The notes: generated by a model from the letters alone, not told the origin. Positions 1 through 6,891 are shown, counted from the first letter of the stretch. The stretch: DNA of 13,825 nucleotides from Actinomycetota bacterium (GCA_009704705.1 WLDR01000026.1:1-13825), one strand, 5' to 3'. Numbers and translations: made by a program.

Positions 1-555
1 GACGGATTCGCGGGAACACTTCTCGATGACGTCGAGGTGCTCATCCTCGACGATGCTGGTCTTCCCATTCCTGAAGGCGACACGGGCAACGTTGCCATCA
101 AGCGCGCCTTTCAGCCGCAGGAATACCTGAACGACCCAGTGACGACAGCACGCACTTTCCGCGACGGTTACTTCTTTCCCGGTGATACCGGTTACCTCGT
201 GGGCCGCGATTTGTTTCTCGCGGGGCGTTCAAGCGAAATCATCAATGCCGCCGGTGTGAAGGCCGATCCCGCGCGTATCGAATCCATTGTCTTCGCGTTT
301 GGCGGCATCACGGATGCCGCGGTGTTTCCTCTCGAAACATCCCAAGGGCTGACCAAGATTGCCCTGGTTTTTGTGGCGGATGCGGTGCTCGACGTGACCG
401 CCATGCTCGCCTACCTGCGCGACCAGTTGGGGGAGTCGTCCCCGAGCCACGTGGCCCGCGTGCCACGCATCGCGCGTAACCACATGGGCAAGGTTAATCG
501 CGCAGAGCTTGCGCAGACTTTTGCCCAGCAGGTCACCCTAGGTTTTTCGGTTTAG
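1..555 (+). CDS. AMP-forming acyl-CoA synthetase / adenylate-forming enzyme, C-terminal part
   Basis: The frame is open from base 1 with no start in the window, so this is the last 184 residues of a larger gene. Members of this superfamily activate a carboxylate as acyl-AMP and usually pass it to CoA or a carrier thiol. The visible part has the hinge and C-terminal subdomain signature: PGDTGYLVGRDLFLAGR, then the A8-type loop with INAAGVK and a PxxIE helix. Near the end is the mobile catalytic lysine in NHMGKVNR (K164 of the visible part). The substrate-binding N-terminal domain lies outside, so fatty acid, aryl acid or carrier-protein ligase cannot be separated. The next gene starts 27 bases after the stop from its own leaderless promoter, so the two need not form an operon. 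Confidence 0.85.
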   Translation, partial: DGFAGTLLDDVEVLILDDAGLPIPEGDTGNVAIKRAFQPQEYLNDPVTTARTFRDGYFFPGDTGYLVGRDLFLAGRSSEIINAAGVKADPARIESIVFAFGGITDAAVFPLETSQGLTKIALVFVADAVLDVTAMLAYLRDQLGESSPSHVARVPRIARNHMGKVNRAELAQTFAQQVTLGFSV

Positions 556-570
556 GTGACTGCTTGGCAC

Positions 571-576
571 TACGCT
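571..576 (+). promoter_or_regulatory. -10 box (TACGCT) of leaderless promoter for the glycine-rich protein
   Basis: TACGCT ends exactly six bases before the ATG at 583. Transcription would therefore start at or within a base of the start codon. No convincing -35 box is visible. There is no Shine-Dalgarno before this ATG, which fits a leaderless mRNA. Confidence 0.55.
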
Positions 577-582
577 CGAGGC

Positions 583-1536
583 ATGGAAAAGCTTTCAACG
601 CATCGCCGTAACGTTGCCGCATTTGCGGGACTCGGCCTTATTGCGACCCCCCTCGTAGCCCTGGGCAACCCAGCTTTCGCGTCGACCGAAGACTGCACGG
701 CGGTTGACCCGAGCGCGACAGAGGTTTCCGCGGGAGTATGTGAGATTCAGTTTGTCGAAGCAGGTGATTTCTCGATTGCTGCTCCATCCGGCGTCGCCAA
801 GATGTCTGCGGTACTCGTCGGCGGCGGCGGGGGACACAGCAGTTATAACGGAGAGTATGCCGGCGGGGGAGGTTCCGTTGTTTACGTTGCCTCCGTCAAC
901 ACTTCGGCACCAATCGAGGTGACCGTTGGCGAAGGCGTCGACGGAGCGGTCGACGCGGGGGGCGCGTCCTCAGTGAATTCGGATGAAGCCGCCGGTGGCT
1001 TTAGCGGCAATCGAGACGGCACGACGACGGGGTGCATGTGTGGTGGCTACAGCGGAAACGGAAATGCGGGATGGCTCAGTGATGAAGGTGGGGCTGGCGG
1101 TGGTGCAGGCGGGTCCGCCATTGATATCGCAACAGGTGGTCTCGGACGCACCGCTTCGGCTGTGGCGAACGACGCAGAGATGTGGCCGGCACTTCCGGGT
1201 GAACCTGCTTACGGACCGGGCGGCTTGTTCGGTGTCACCGTCACTCCGGTTGAGACCGCCGGAGCAGGTGCACCGAGTGACGGTTCGGTCGGTAACGACG
1301 GGCTCGTCATTCTGCGCTGGACATACGCCGGACTTGCAAACACGGGACTGACGACCTGGAACATCGCACTGGGAGCCATGTTCGCAGCGGGCCTATTCTT
1401 CGTGGCGTTTGGCTCGTTGTCGGCACGCAACAAGTTGCGCTTCGCTGGCAGTCGCGAGCGTCTCGTCGGATTGCTGAAGGACGCGAATGATCGGCTGACT
1501 CGCGAGGATTCCTCTCGTCGTGACGACGTGAGCTAA
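583..1536 (+). CDS. secreted glycine-rich surface protein with LANTG sorting-like motif
   Basis: The 317-residue protein starts at ATG 583, set by the -10 box at 571-576; an upstream in-frame GTG at 556 would overlap the promoter. Residues 1-33 form a Sec signal peptide (basic start, hydrophobic core, probable cleavage after AFA). A short segment with C38 and C53 follows. A glycine-rich domain runs from about 75 to 245, with repeated GGGGG and GAGGGAGG runs and a closing DGLVILRW strand, like the Gly-rich domain of bacterial surface proteins. LANTG lies at 251-255, then a membrane segment (about 259-280) and a basic stretch. LAxTG is the known target of actinobacterial class E sortases, so cell-wall attachment is plausible. 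Unlike a normal sorting signal, about 38 charged residues follow the membrane helix, so it may instead stay a membrane protein. No sortase is in the window. Confidence 0.75.
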   Translation: MEKLSTHRRNVAAFAGLGLIATPLVALGNPAFASTEDCTAVDPSATEVSAGVCEIQFVEAGDFSIAAPSGVAKMSAVLVGGGGGHSSYNGEYAGGGGSVVYVASVNTSAPIEVTVGEGVDGAVDAGGASSVNSDEAAGGFSGNRDGTTTGCMCGGYSGNGNAGWLSDEGGAGGGAGGSAIDIATGGLGRTASAVANDAEMWPALPGEPAYGPGGLFGVTVTPVETAGAGAPSDGSVGNDGLVILRWTYAGLANTGLTTWNIALGAMFAAGLFFVAFGSLSARNKLRFAGSRERLVGLLKDANDRLTREDSSRRDDVS

Positions 1537-1552
1537 CCGTTCGTAGCATTCT

Positions 1553-1589
1553 CGAAAAGCCGGGGCAGGGTAATTGCCCCGGCTTTTCG
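1553..1589 (+). terminator. strong intrinsic terminator after the glycine-rich protein gene
   Basis: A perfect 15-bp stem (1553-1567 with 1575-1589) encloses the 7-base loop GGGTAAT. The stem has a GC core flanked by an A-run on the 5' arm and a TTTT run on the 3' arm, so it could stop transcription in both directions. It separates the surface protein gene from the dehydrogenase gene. Confidence 0.9.
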
Positions 1590-1642
1590 CATGCTCGTCA
1601 AGCGCGCAAGCAAAACCATCGCTTGGGTGACCGAACGACTCG

Positions 1643-1648
1643 TACACT
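1643..1648 (+). promoter_or_regulatory. -10 box (TACACT) of leaderless promoter for the alcohol dehydrogenase
   Basis: TACACT is followed by six bases (GAACAC) and then the ATG at 1655, the leaderless spacing seen elsewhere in this window. A TTGGGT at 1623-1628 resembles a -35 box, but its 14-base spacer is short. Confidence 0.6.
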
Positions 1649-1654
1649 GAACAC

Positions 1655-2716
1655 ATGAGCTACGAAACCCGCGCCTTTGCCGCATTTGACACCACATCAC
1701 CCCTGCGCCCACTCACAATTCTTCGTCGAGATGTAGGCCCGAAGGATGTTCGAATTGACGTCGAATTCGAAGGCATCTGTCACTCCGACATCCACACGGT
1801 AAACGGTGACTGGGGACCCCAGCCGTACCCAGTGGTTCCGGGGCATGAGGTCATTGGGCGTGTTGCCGAGGTTGGCGCATCCGTGAAGAAGTTTGCCGTG
1901 GGAGACCTCGTCGGTGTCGGCGTTTTTGTCGATAGCTGCGGGGAATGTGTGAGCTGCAAGGATGGTCGCGAGCAGCACTGTTCCAATGGCCCGGTTTGGA
2001 CATACGGAACGCCGGACCCCGACTTCGAGGGTCAGATGACCCACGGCGGATACTCGCAGTCGATCGTCATCACCGAAAAGGCCGTCATGCGCGTGCCGGA
2101 CAACCTCGACCCCGCTGCGACGGCACCGTTGCTGTGCGCGGGCATCACCACTTATTCACCGCTGAAGACATGGGGCGCTGGCCCCGGCAAGCGCGTCGGC
2201 ATCGTTGGCATTGGTGGACTCGGTCACCTGGGCGTCAAGTACTCACACGCCCTCGGTGCGCATACCGTTGGTTTCACCACCAGTCCCGAGAAAGCGGACA
2301 TGATTCGCGGTCTTGGCGCCGACGAGGTCATCGTTTCAACCGATGAAGACGCGATGGCGAACGAGGCAGAAACCTTCGACCTGATCGTGTCGACTGTTCC
2401 GAGGTCGCACGACCTGAACCCCTACCTTCGGTTGCTCAAGGTAGATGGCACGCTCGTGCTCGTCGGAGCAATTGAACCGCTGACCGAGCCGATTGATTCG
2501 CGCTTGCTCGTTCTCAAGCGACGTCGACTTGCTGGGTCGAACATCGGCAGCCTCGCAGAATTGCAGGAGATGCTCGACTTCTCTGGCAAGCACAACATCG
2601 TTGCCGACATTGAGCTCATCAATGCCGACTACATCAACGAGGCTTTCACGCGCGTCACCAAGAATGACGTCACTTTCCGCTTCGTGATTGACACGAAGAC
2701 GATTCCGTCAGAGTAG
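1655..2716 (+). CDS. zinc-dependent NAD(P) alcohol dehydrogenase (cinnamyl-alcohol/YahK-like MDR family)
   Basis: This 353-residue cytoplasmic enzyme should interconvert alcohols and aldehydes. Catalytic zinc ligands are visible as C42 (in GICHSD), H64-E65 (GHE) and C161. Four structural zinc cysteines are at C95, C98, C101 and C109. The Rossmann fingerprint GIGGLGH is at 185-191. The residues after the second beta strand (TTSPEK) have no acidic residue, which in this family favours NADPH over NADH. Length and motif order match the cinnamyl alcohol dehydrogenase/AdhA-like branch of medium-chain dehydrogenases; the natural substrate cannot be told. The gene stands alone, with a terminator upstream and a separate promoter for the next gene. 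Its start is fixed by the leaderless -10 box at 1643-1648. Confidence 0.92.
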   Translation: MSYETRAFAAFDTTSPLRPLTILRRDVGPKDVRIDVEFEGICHSDIHTVNGDWGPQPYPVVPGHEVIGRVAEVGASVKKFAVGDLVGVGVFVDSCGECVSCKDGREQHCSNGPVWTYGTPDPDFEGQMTHGGYSQSIVITEKAVMRVPDNLDPAATAPLLCAGITTYSPLKTWGAGPGKRVGIVGIGGLGHLGVKYSHALGAHTVGFTTSPEKADMIRGLGADEVIVSTDEDAMANEAETFDLIVSTVPRSHDLNPYLRLLKVDGTLVLVGAIEPLTEPIDSRLLVLKRRRLAGSNIGSLAELQEMLDFSGKHNIVADIELINADYINEAFTRVTKNDVTFRFVIDTKTIPSE

Positions 2717-2722
2717 GCCTCC

Positions 2723-2738
2723 ACCTCTCACGTGAGGT
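2723..2738 (+). other. short inverted repeat after the dehydrogenase gene, containing CTCACGTGAG
   Basis: ACCTC (2723-2727) can pair with GAGGT (2734-2738) over a 6-base loop, and the centre holds the perfect 10-bp palindrome CTCACGTGAG at 2727-2736. It lies 7 bases after the dehydrogenase stop and about 50 bases before the next promoter. It has no T-run, so it is either a weak terminator or a DNA-binding palindrome. The sequence does not decide which. Confidence 0.3.
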
Positions 2739-2765
2739 CGTGGTGGATCCTGAGAACGGGCCCTA

Positions 2766-2793
2766 TGGACTAACCGGGAGCCGCCCGTAAACT
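2766..2793 (+). promoter_or_regulatory. promoter of the polysaccharide deacetylase gene
   Basis: The -10 box TAAACT (2788-2793) lies 16 bases after TGGACT (2766-2771), a 4-of-6 match to TTGACA. The -10 box is one base before ATG 2795 but seven bases before GTG 2801. The mRNA therefore probably begins at the GTG, which decides the start of this gene. Confidence 0.6.
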
Positions 2794-2800
2794 AATGTCC

Positions 2801-3607
2801 GTGTTGCGACGGACGTTTCTTGGTGGCGTGGTTGGGGTCGGCGTAACGACAGTTCTCACCGCGTGCATTCCGTTACGCGCGGAAGACGCTGTCATCGAGC
2901 CCCTGCCCTCGGGCAGCTTGGCGCCACTGCCAACCGCCCTCCCGGGGCCACAGATTCTCCCTCTTGATCCGACGATGCCGGTTTTTGGTGTCCCATCGGG
3001 TTCGATCTACAGTTTGCCGACAACTGTGGGTAATCCGATCGCGTGGACAGTTGACGACGGATGGGATGCGGATGTCGTTGAGTCGTACGCTGTTTTTGCC
3101 CGCGAGACGGGTGCCAGATTGACGTTCTTTATATGTGGTTCGGCAAATGGCTGGAGTCGGTCGGCCAGCATTCTGAAGCCTCTTGTTGAGTCAGGACAAG
3201 TGCAGATAGCAAATCACACACACAGCCACATTCGCATGGTCGACGCAAGTGATGATGTGATTCGTGCCGAGCTCATGACGAATCACGACGTCATCCAGAA
3301 CCTCTTCGGCGTGGATGCGCGACCGTACTTTCGACCGCCCTTTGGGGTGTACGACGAGCGAGTGGCCCGTGTCGCTGCATCCGTCGGCTACACCGTGCCG
3401 GTCTTGTGGAACGGAACCCTTTCTGATGCGGGAGCGATTGATCCGACCCTTCTGGTGGATTTCGCTTCGCGATACATGAAGCCCGGCGTAATTTTGTTGG
3501 GGCATGCAAATCACTGGCCCGTCGCAACTGTTTTTCCTCAGCTGGTCAAGATTTTGGAGGATCGAAATTTGGTTACCGTGACCCTCAATGATGTGTATCG
3601 CGCATGA
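2801..3607 (+). CDS. polysaccharide deacetylase (NodB homology), Tat-type lipoprotein
   Basis: The protein is 268 residues from GTG 2801, preferred over ATG 2795 because of the -10 box position. The N-terminus has the twin-arginine-like stretch RRTFLGG, a hydrophobic core and the lipobox LTAC (C22), so it should be exported folded and lipid-anchored outside the membrane. The NodB domain starts near residue 78. Its motifs are TVDDG (83-87, metal and base aspartates), HTHSH (139-143, metal histidines), RPPFG (178-182) and a final LLGHAN. These enzymes remove acetyl groups from peptidoglycan or other N-acetylated or O-acetylated sugars; the substrate here is unknown. A proline-rich linker separates lipobox and domain. 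Its stop overlaps the next gene by four bases (ATGA), so the two are translationally coupled. Confidence 0.88.
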   Translation: MLRRTFLGGVVGVGVTTVLTACIPLRAEDAVIEPLPSGSLAPLPTALPGPQILPLDPTMPVFGVPSGSIYSLPTTVGNPIAWTVDDGWDADVVESYAVFARETGARLTFFICGSANGWSRSASILKPLVESGQVQIANHTHSHIRMVDASDDVIRAELMTNHDVIQNLFGVDARPYFRPPFGVYDERVARVAASVGYTVPVLWNGTLSDAGAIDPTLLVDFASRYMKPGVILLGHANHWPVATVFPQLVKILEDRNLVTVTLNDVYRA

Positions 3608-4266
3608 TGGGGCGATTGTTGCAGTGGCTCCTCGCATTCATCGCCGGGGGTGTCGCCGTCTTCGTGCTTCTCACGCTGGCAAACGGCAAACTCCCTGTTC
3701 CCCTGCCGACGTCGACGCCCTCGGCAACGCCCTTCGTGATCACGGACGATGCGTGGGCGTCAGTTTCGAACCCCGCATTACCCGTCTCCGTTGTTGCACC
3801 AGGTTCCACCGTGACTCTGGCCCAGCCAGCACAGGTGGAGATTGCGCTGGGGTCGGGCAAGCTCGCACTCATCAACGTGGTTGTGGATGCGCCCACACTC
3901 GCCCCAGATGACGACCAGGCCATTCTGCGCAAGGCAGTTCCGCAACTCGACGGAATGGAGGCGTTCTACTTTCAGGTTCACGTCACGAAAGTCGCCGGTG
4001 ACGCGTTAGCCGGCGCCGACCTGAGCAACGTTTTTGACGCGGTGACCGATCAACGCCACATCATTCAGAAACTGACTCTCGTTGACTGGAGAAAGTGTGA
4101 CCGAACCGCGTTACCTGCAGAAATTGACACGGAGAACGTGACGGCGACACTGTGTTTCGCCGCAGCCGCCCCGGCGTCTGGTCTGACCCCGGCGGGCGTG
4201 CAGTTCTCTCAATCCGGAGGACCGTATGACGCGGCGGCCGGCACTGCGATTGTGTGGTTGCCTTAG
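3604..4266 (+). CDS. membrane-anchored exported protein of unknown function (possibly DUF4352-like)
   Basis: I do not recognise this 220-residue protein with confidence. Residues 6-26 form an N-terminal membrane anchor. A proline/threonine/serine-rich linker (about 31-43) and an extracytoplasmic domain follow. The domain alternates beta-strand-like hydrophobic stretches and has only two cysteines, C165 and C184, which could form a disulfide outside the cell. The pattern resembles DUF4352-type immunoglobulin-like lipoprotein domains: a VTL strand, a long ligand-like strand near 118-130, then D-L-x-x-V-F-D. This is a weak impression. The start overlaps the deacetylase stop as ATGA, so the two are coupled and may act together at the envelope. 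Its TAG stop shares bases with the stop of the convergent deiminase gene. Confidence 0.75.
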   Translation: MMGRLLQWLLAFIAGGVAVFVLLTLANGKLPVPLPTSTPSATPFVITDDAWASVSNPALPVSVVAPGSTVTLAQPAQVEIALGSGKLALINVVVDAPTLAPDDDQAILRKAVPQLDGMEAFYFQVHVTKVAGDALAGADLSNVFDAVTDQRHIIQKLTLVDWRKCDRTALPAEIDTENVTATLCFAAAAPASGLTPAGVQFSQSGGPYDAAAGTAIVWLP

Positions 4267-5345
4267 GCGCGCGGGCGCTTAGGCCGTGCCACGGGTTGCT
4301 GTTGCGTGATGCAGTGAATCCCGCCACCGCGGGCAAAGATCGCTCGCGCATCCACCAACACAATCTCGCGACCCGGGTACACACGCTGTAGGACTCGCTT
4401 CGCGCGGGCGTCACCGGGGTCATCGAAGGCGCACAGAATGACAGCACCATTGCACACGTAGTGGTTGATGTAGCTGTAGTCATTCCACCCGTGGTCGTCT
4501 TCGATTGCATCGGGCGCGGGAACGGAAACCACCTTGAGCTTGGGTGCGTTCGGCTTGTCTTTCGCGCGTCGGCGAGCCACTGCCTTCAGAACTCGACGGG
4601 CTTCTTGGCTGATCCAATAATCCGGATGCTCGACGTTTCGCTGATCGTGGAACAGCACCGTGTTTGCGTCGGCAAAACACGAGACGATGTCGATGTGGCC
4701 GCGGGTGCCGAACTCTTCGTAGTCGCGGGTCAGGCCGCGGGCAAACCACACGACATCTTTCACACCGAGAGTGCGACGCAACTCGGCTTCGACGGTTTCT
4801 GTGGTCCAGCCGGGATTACGGTTCGGATCGAGTTGAACGGTTTCAGTAATGAGAACCGTCGATTTGCCATCGGTGTGGATGCCACCACCCTCGTTGACCA
4901 TGTCGGAACGCACCGCGGGCACACCTGCCCTTTTTGCAATGAACTTTGCAATCGCAGCGTCTTTATCGAACTCCGACCATGACTGCGCGCCCCAACCGTT
5001 GAACACCCAGTCAACGGCGGCAACGGATCCGTCTTCTGTCGAACGCACGAAGGTTGGACCGATATCGCGCATCCACGCGTCATTCAATGGCGCGGCAATA
5101 ATGTCCACTTGTGGGTCGAGCCATTCCCGTGCAACCTTCACATCCGCCGGGTCAACAATCATCGTGACCGGCTCAAACCTCACGACGGCGTTGGCAACGC
5201 TGGCCCACGCCTCGCGTGCCTCGTCATGCTCTTCTGGAGTTTCACCCAGCGTGTAGCCGCTCGACGGCCACGCCATCCATGTGCGCTCGTGCTTCTCCCA
5301 TTCCGCAGGCATGCGCCATGCGGGAGTCGAGGCTGAGCGAGGCAT
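4263..5345 (-). CDS. aguA: agmatine deiminase family protein (porphyromonas-type peptidylarginine deiminase fold)
   Basis: This 360-residue cytoplasmic enzyme should hydrolyse the guanidino group of agmatine to give N-carbamoylputrescine and ammonia. Family motifs are present in order: FNGWG (115-119), DAWMRDIGP (89-97), NEGGGIHTDG (151-160), the histidine of GTRGHID (H217) and the catalytic cysteine in GGGIHCITQQQP (C345). Start ATG 5345 is chosen because it lies one base after the stop of the upstream decarboxylase gene; a longer reading would overlap that gene. The one-base gap means coupled translation, with the purine-rich end of the decarboxylase gene (GGAAGATAAG) as ribosome binding site. 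No N-carbamoylputrescine amidohydrolase is in the window, so the next pathway step must be elsewhere. Some relatives deiminate other guanidines or peptidyl-arginine. Confidence 0.88.
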   Translation of the reverse strand: MPRSASTPAWRMPAEWEKHERTWMAWPSSGYTLGETPEEHDEAREAWASVANAVVRFEPVTMIVDPADVKVAREWLDPQVDIIAAPLNDAWMRDIGPTFVRSTEDGSVAAVDWVFNGWGAQSWSEFDKDAAIAKFIAKRAGVPAVRSDMVNEGGGIHTDGKSTVLITETVQLDPNRNPGWTTETVEAELRRTLGVKDVVWFARGLTRDYEEFGTRGHIDIVSCFADANTVLFHDQRNVEHPDYWISQEARRVLKAVARRRAKDKPNAPKLKVVSVPAPDAIEDDHGWNDYSYINHYVCNGAVILCAFDDPGDARAKRVLQRVYPGREIVLVDARAIFARGGGIHCITQQQPVARPKRPRA

Positions 5346-5346
5346 G

Positions 5347-6732
5347 CTACTTATCTTCCATGGAGTCGAGGATCTGCACCAGAGTCTCAAACTCGGTCAG
5401 TGGGTTAACAATCGAAAATCGCGTGTTTGGTTCTCCCTGGTGGGAACTCGGCACGACGAATGCGATGCCATCGTTGAGAAGCTTCGCTGACCATCGCGCG
5501 TAGTCTGCCGCTACCCAGCCATCGCGGGTGAAGACGACGTTCGACAGCTCGGGTCGGCGAACCAGGTTGTATCCCGGACGCCGCTCGATCTCATCAGCGA
5601 TGTCATGTGCGAGCTGGATGTTCGCCTCGATCGCCTCGCGGTATGCGCCCGCGCCGTGCGTGGCCAGCGAAAACCACAGCGGCAAACCACGTGGGCGGCG
5701 CGACAAGTGATACGCGTAGTCACTCGGGTTCCAGTCGCCCGTTTCGGTCAGAACGTCCAGATACTCGGCGTGCTGTGTGTGAGCTGCTTTTCCGAGCAGG
5801 GGGTCACGGTAAATCAGCGCGCAGGCATCAAACGGCGCGAATAGCCATTTGTGGGGGTCGACGATAAACGAATCGGCAAGTTCGACACCATCAAAGAGGT
5901 GGCGTGATTTCGGTGCGAGCATGCCGGAAAGTCCGTAGGCGCCATCGACGTGGAACCAGGCACCGTGCGCCTGAGCAACTTCACCGACCGATCGCAGGTC
6001 GTCGACGATACCGAAGTTCGTGGTGCCACCGGTTGCGACAACGGCGAACACACCGTCCCAATCGCTGACTGCGGCTTCGACCTCGTGGCCGTGCATCTTC
6101 CCGGTTGGGTTGATAGGTACCGGGATGATCTCAACATCCATCACGCGTGCGGCCGCCTTCAGGCTCGAGTGCGCCTCCGCGCTGCACACGAATGACCAAC
6201 GGTGCGGCATTGAGTCACCTGCGCGTTCACGAGCCACCCGGGCGGTGTGCCGAGCAGCAACGAGTGCTGACAGATTTCCCAGCGTGCCACCCTGCACGAA
6301 GACGCCCCCGGCGCCATCGGGAAGTCCCGCTTCACGGGCAAGCCAGCGCAAAACCTCGTTCTCTGCGTAGACCGCACCAGCGCCCTCGGCCCACGACCCG
6401 CCGTAGATGCTCGAGGCGGAGACGACGAGATCGAACAGGGTCGAAGCTTCAGTAGGAGCCGCTGGGATAAAGGAAAGGAAGGCGGGGTTATCAACCGAGA
6501 TGCACGACGGCGCCAGGATATCTTCGAAGAGCTTCAGCGCAGTGAGCCCGCCGATGCCGTCTTCCGTCACCGTCTGCGGCATGAGAGCCGCCAACTCCTC
6601 GGGGGTTTTTGAGATATCCAGCGGAACGGGCGCGTAATTCATGCGCCGACGCGCGTAATCGAAGACCTCTTCGCGCAACTTTAGGGTGTCGACGTCGAGA
6701 GCGTGCATGCGCCCAGAGGAGTGATTTGTCAT
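5347..6732 (-). CDS. PLP-dependent group II decarboxylase (aromatic-L-amino-acid decarboxylase-like)
   Basis: The 461-residue enzyme removes the carboxylate of an amino acid to give an amine. The PLP lysine is K295 in VDPHKWLF. The cofactor-binding aspartate is D263 in HVDGAYG, and the SAEAHSS stretch supplies the ring-stacking histidine. Group II members act on aromatic amino acids, glutamate, histidine or diaminobutyrate. The substrate cannot be read from motifs. ATG 6732 is preferred to a TTG further upstream because a -10 box lies just before it. The gene is followed after one base by the agmatine deiminase, so the pair probably works on the same amine route, which raises arginine as a possible substrate. 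That is inference from context; arginine is not an established group II substrate. Confidence 0.87.
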   Translation of the reverse strand: MTNHSSGRMHALDVDTLKLREEVFDYARRRMNYAPVPLDISKTPEELAALMPQTVTEDGIGGLTALKLFEDILAPSCISVDNPAFLSFIPAAPTEASTLFDLVVSASSIYGGSWAEGAGAVYAENEVLRWLAREAGLPDGAGGVFVQGGTLGNLSALVAARHTARVARERAGDSMPHRWSFVCSAEAHSSLKAAARVMDVEIIPVPINPTGKMHGHEVEAAVSDWDGVFAVVATGGTTNFGIVDDLRSVGEVAQAHGAWFHVDGAYGLSGMLAPKSRHLFDGVELADSFIVDPHKWLFAPFDACALIYRDPLLGKAAHTQHAEYLDVLTETGDWNPSDYAYHLSRRPRGLPLWFSLATHGAGAYREAIEANIQLAHDIADEIERRPGYNLVRRPELSNVVFTRDGWVAADYARWSAKLLNDGIAFVVPSSHQGEPNTRFSIVNPLTEFETLVQILDSMEDK

Positions 6733-6743
6733 GGCGAGAATCG

Positions 6744-6771
6744 AGCCTAGTCTCACCCGCGACACGCCCAA
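6744..6771 (-). promoter_or_regulatory. promoter of the decarboxylase-deiminase operon
   Basis: On the minus strand TTGGGC (6771-6766) is followed by a 16-base spacer and TAGGCT (6749-6744). The ATG at 6732 lies 11 bases after the -10 box, so any leader is only about 4-5 bases long. No Shine-Dalgarno precedes this ATG. Confidence 0.5.
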
Positions 6772-6792
6772 AGTGACCCCATATCTTGTGGA

Positions 6793-6822
6793 ATGACAAA
6801 GATGTGATTCCGGTTATATAGT
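6793..6822 (+). promoter_or_regulatory. promoter of the small peptide gene
   Basis: ATGACA (6793-6798, 5 of 6 matches to the -35 consensus) and TATAGT (6817-6822, 5 of 6 matches to the -10 consensus) are separated by 18 bases. TATATA at 6815-6820 is an alternative with a 16-base spacer. This is the best -35/-10 match in the window and suggests strong expression. The start point would be near 6829, giving a leader of about 63 bases, unlike the leaderless neighbours. Confidence 0.65.
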
Positions 6823-6831
6823 GGGAATCCA

Positions 6832-6887
6832 CCGCAACTGCGGAAGAGGCCATTTGCCTCGTCAGACGCGAAGAAACATAAGGAGGC
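6832..6887 (+). promoter_or_regulatory. structured 5' leader of the small peptide gene with possible Shine-Dalgarno sequestration
   Basis: The hairpin CCGCAACTGCGG (6832-6843) comes first, followed by GAGGC (6846-6850) pairing with GCCTC (6856-6860) over a CATTT loop. The same GCCTC can instead pair with GAGGC at 6883-6887, which is the Shine-Dalgarno itself. The two pairings exclude each other, so an on/off arrangement is possible. Stems are only 5 bp long, so chance is not excluded. Confidence 0.35.
6881..6886 (+). promoter_or_regulatory. perfect Shine-Dalgarno (AGGAGG) of the small peptide gene
   Basis: AGGAGG lies five bases before ATG 6892. It is the strongest ribosome binding site in the window and is the main support that the short frame behind it is translated. 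Confidence 0.85.
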
Positions 6888-6891
6888 GACC

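Noticed and set aside
556..582. GTG start at 556 for the glycine-rich protein
   Set aside because: It would put the -10 box inside the gene and add nine residues in front of a normal signal peptide.
790..1150. GGC/GGG-rich stretch as a tandem DNA repeat
   Set aside because: It reflects glycine codons of the glycine-rich domain; repeat units are not regular at the DNA level.
4061..4510. 149-codon minus-strand frame crossing the end of the unknown protein gene and the deiminase gene
   Set aside because: It overlaps two better-supported genes in other frames and has no family motif, promoter or ribosome binding site.
6733..6771. TTG start at 6771 for the decarboxylase
   Set aside because: It would place the -10 and -35 boxes inside the coding region, and the extra 13 residues show no family similarity. 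ATG 6732 fits the promoter.
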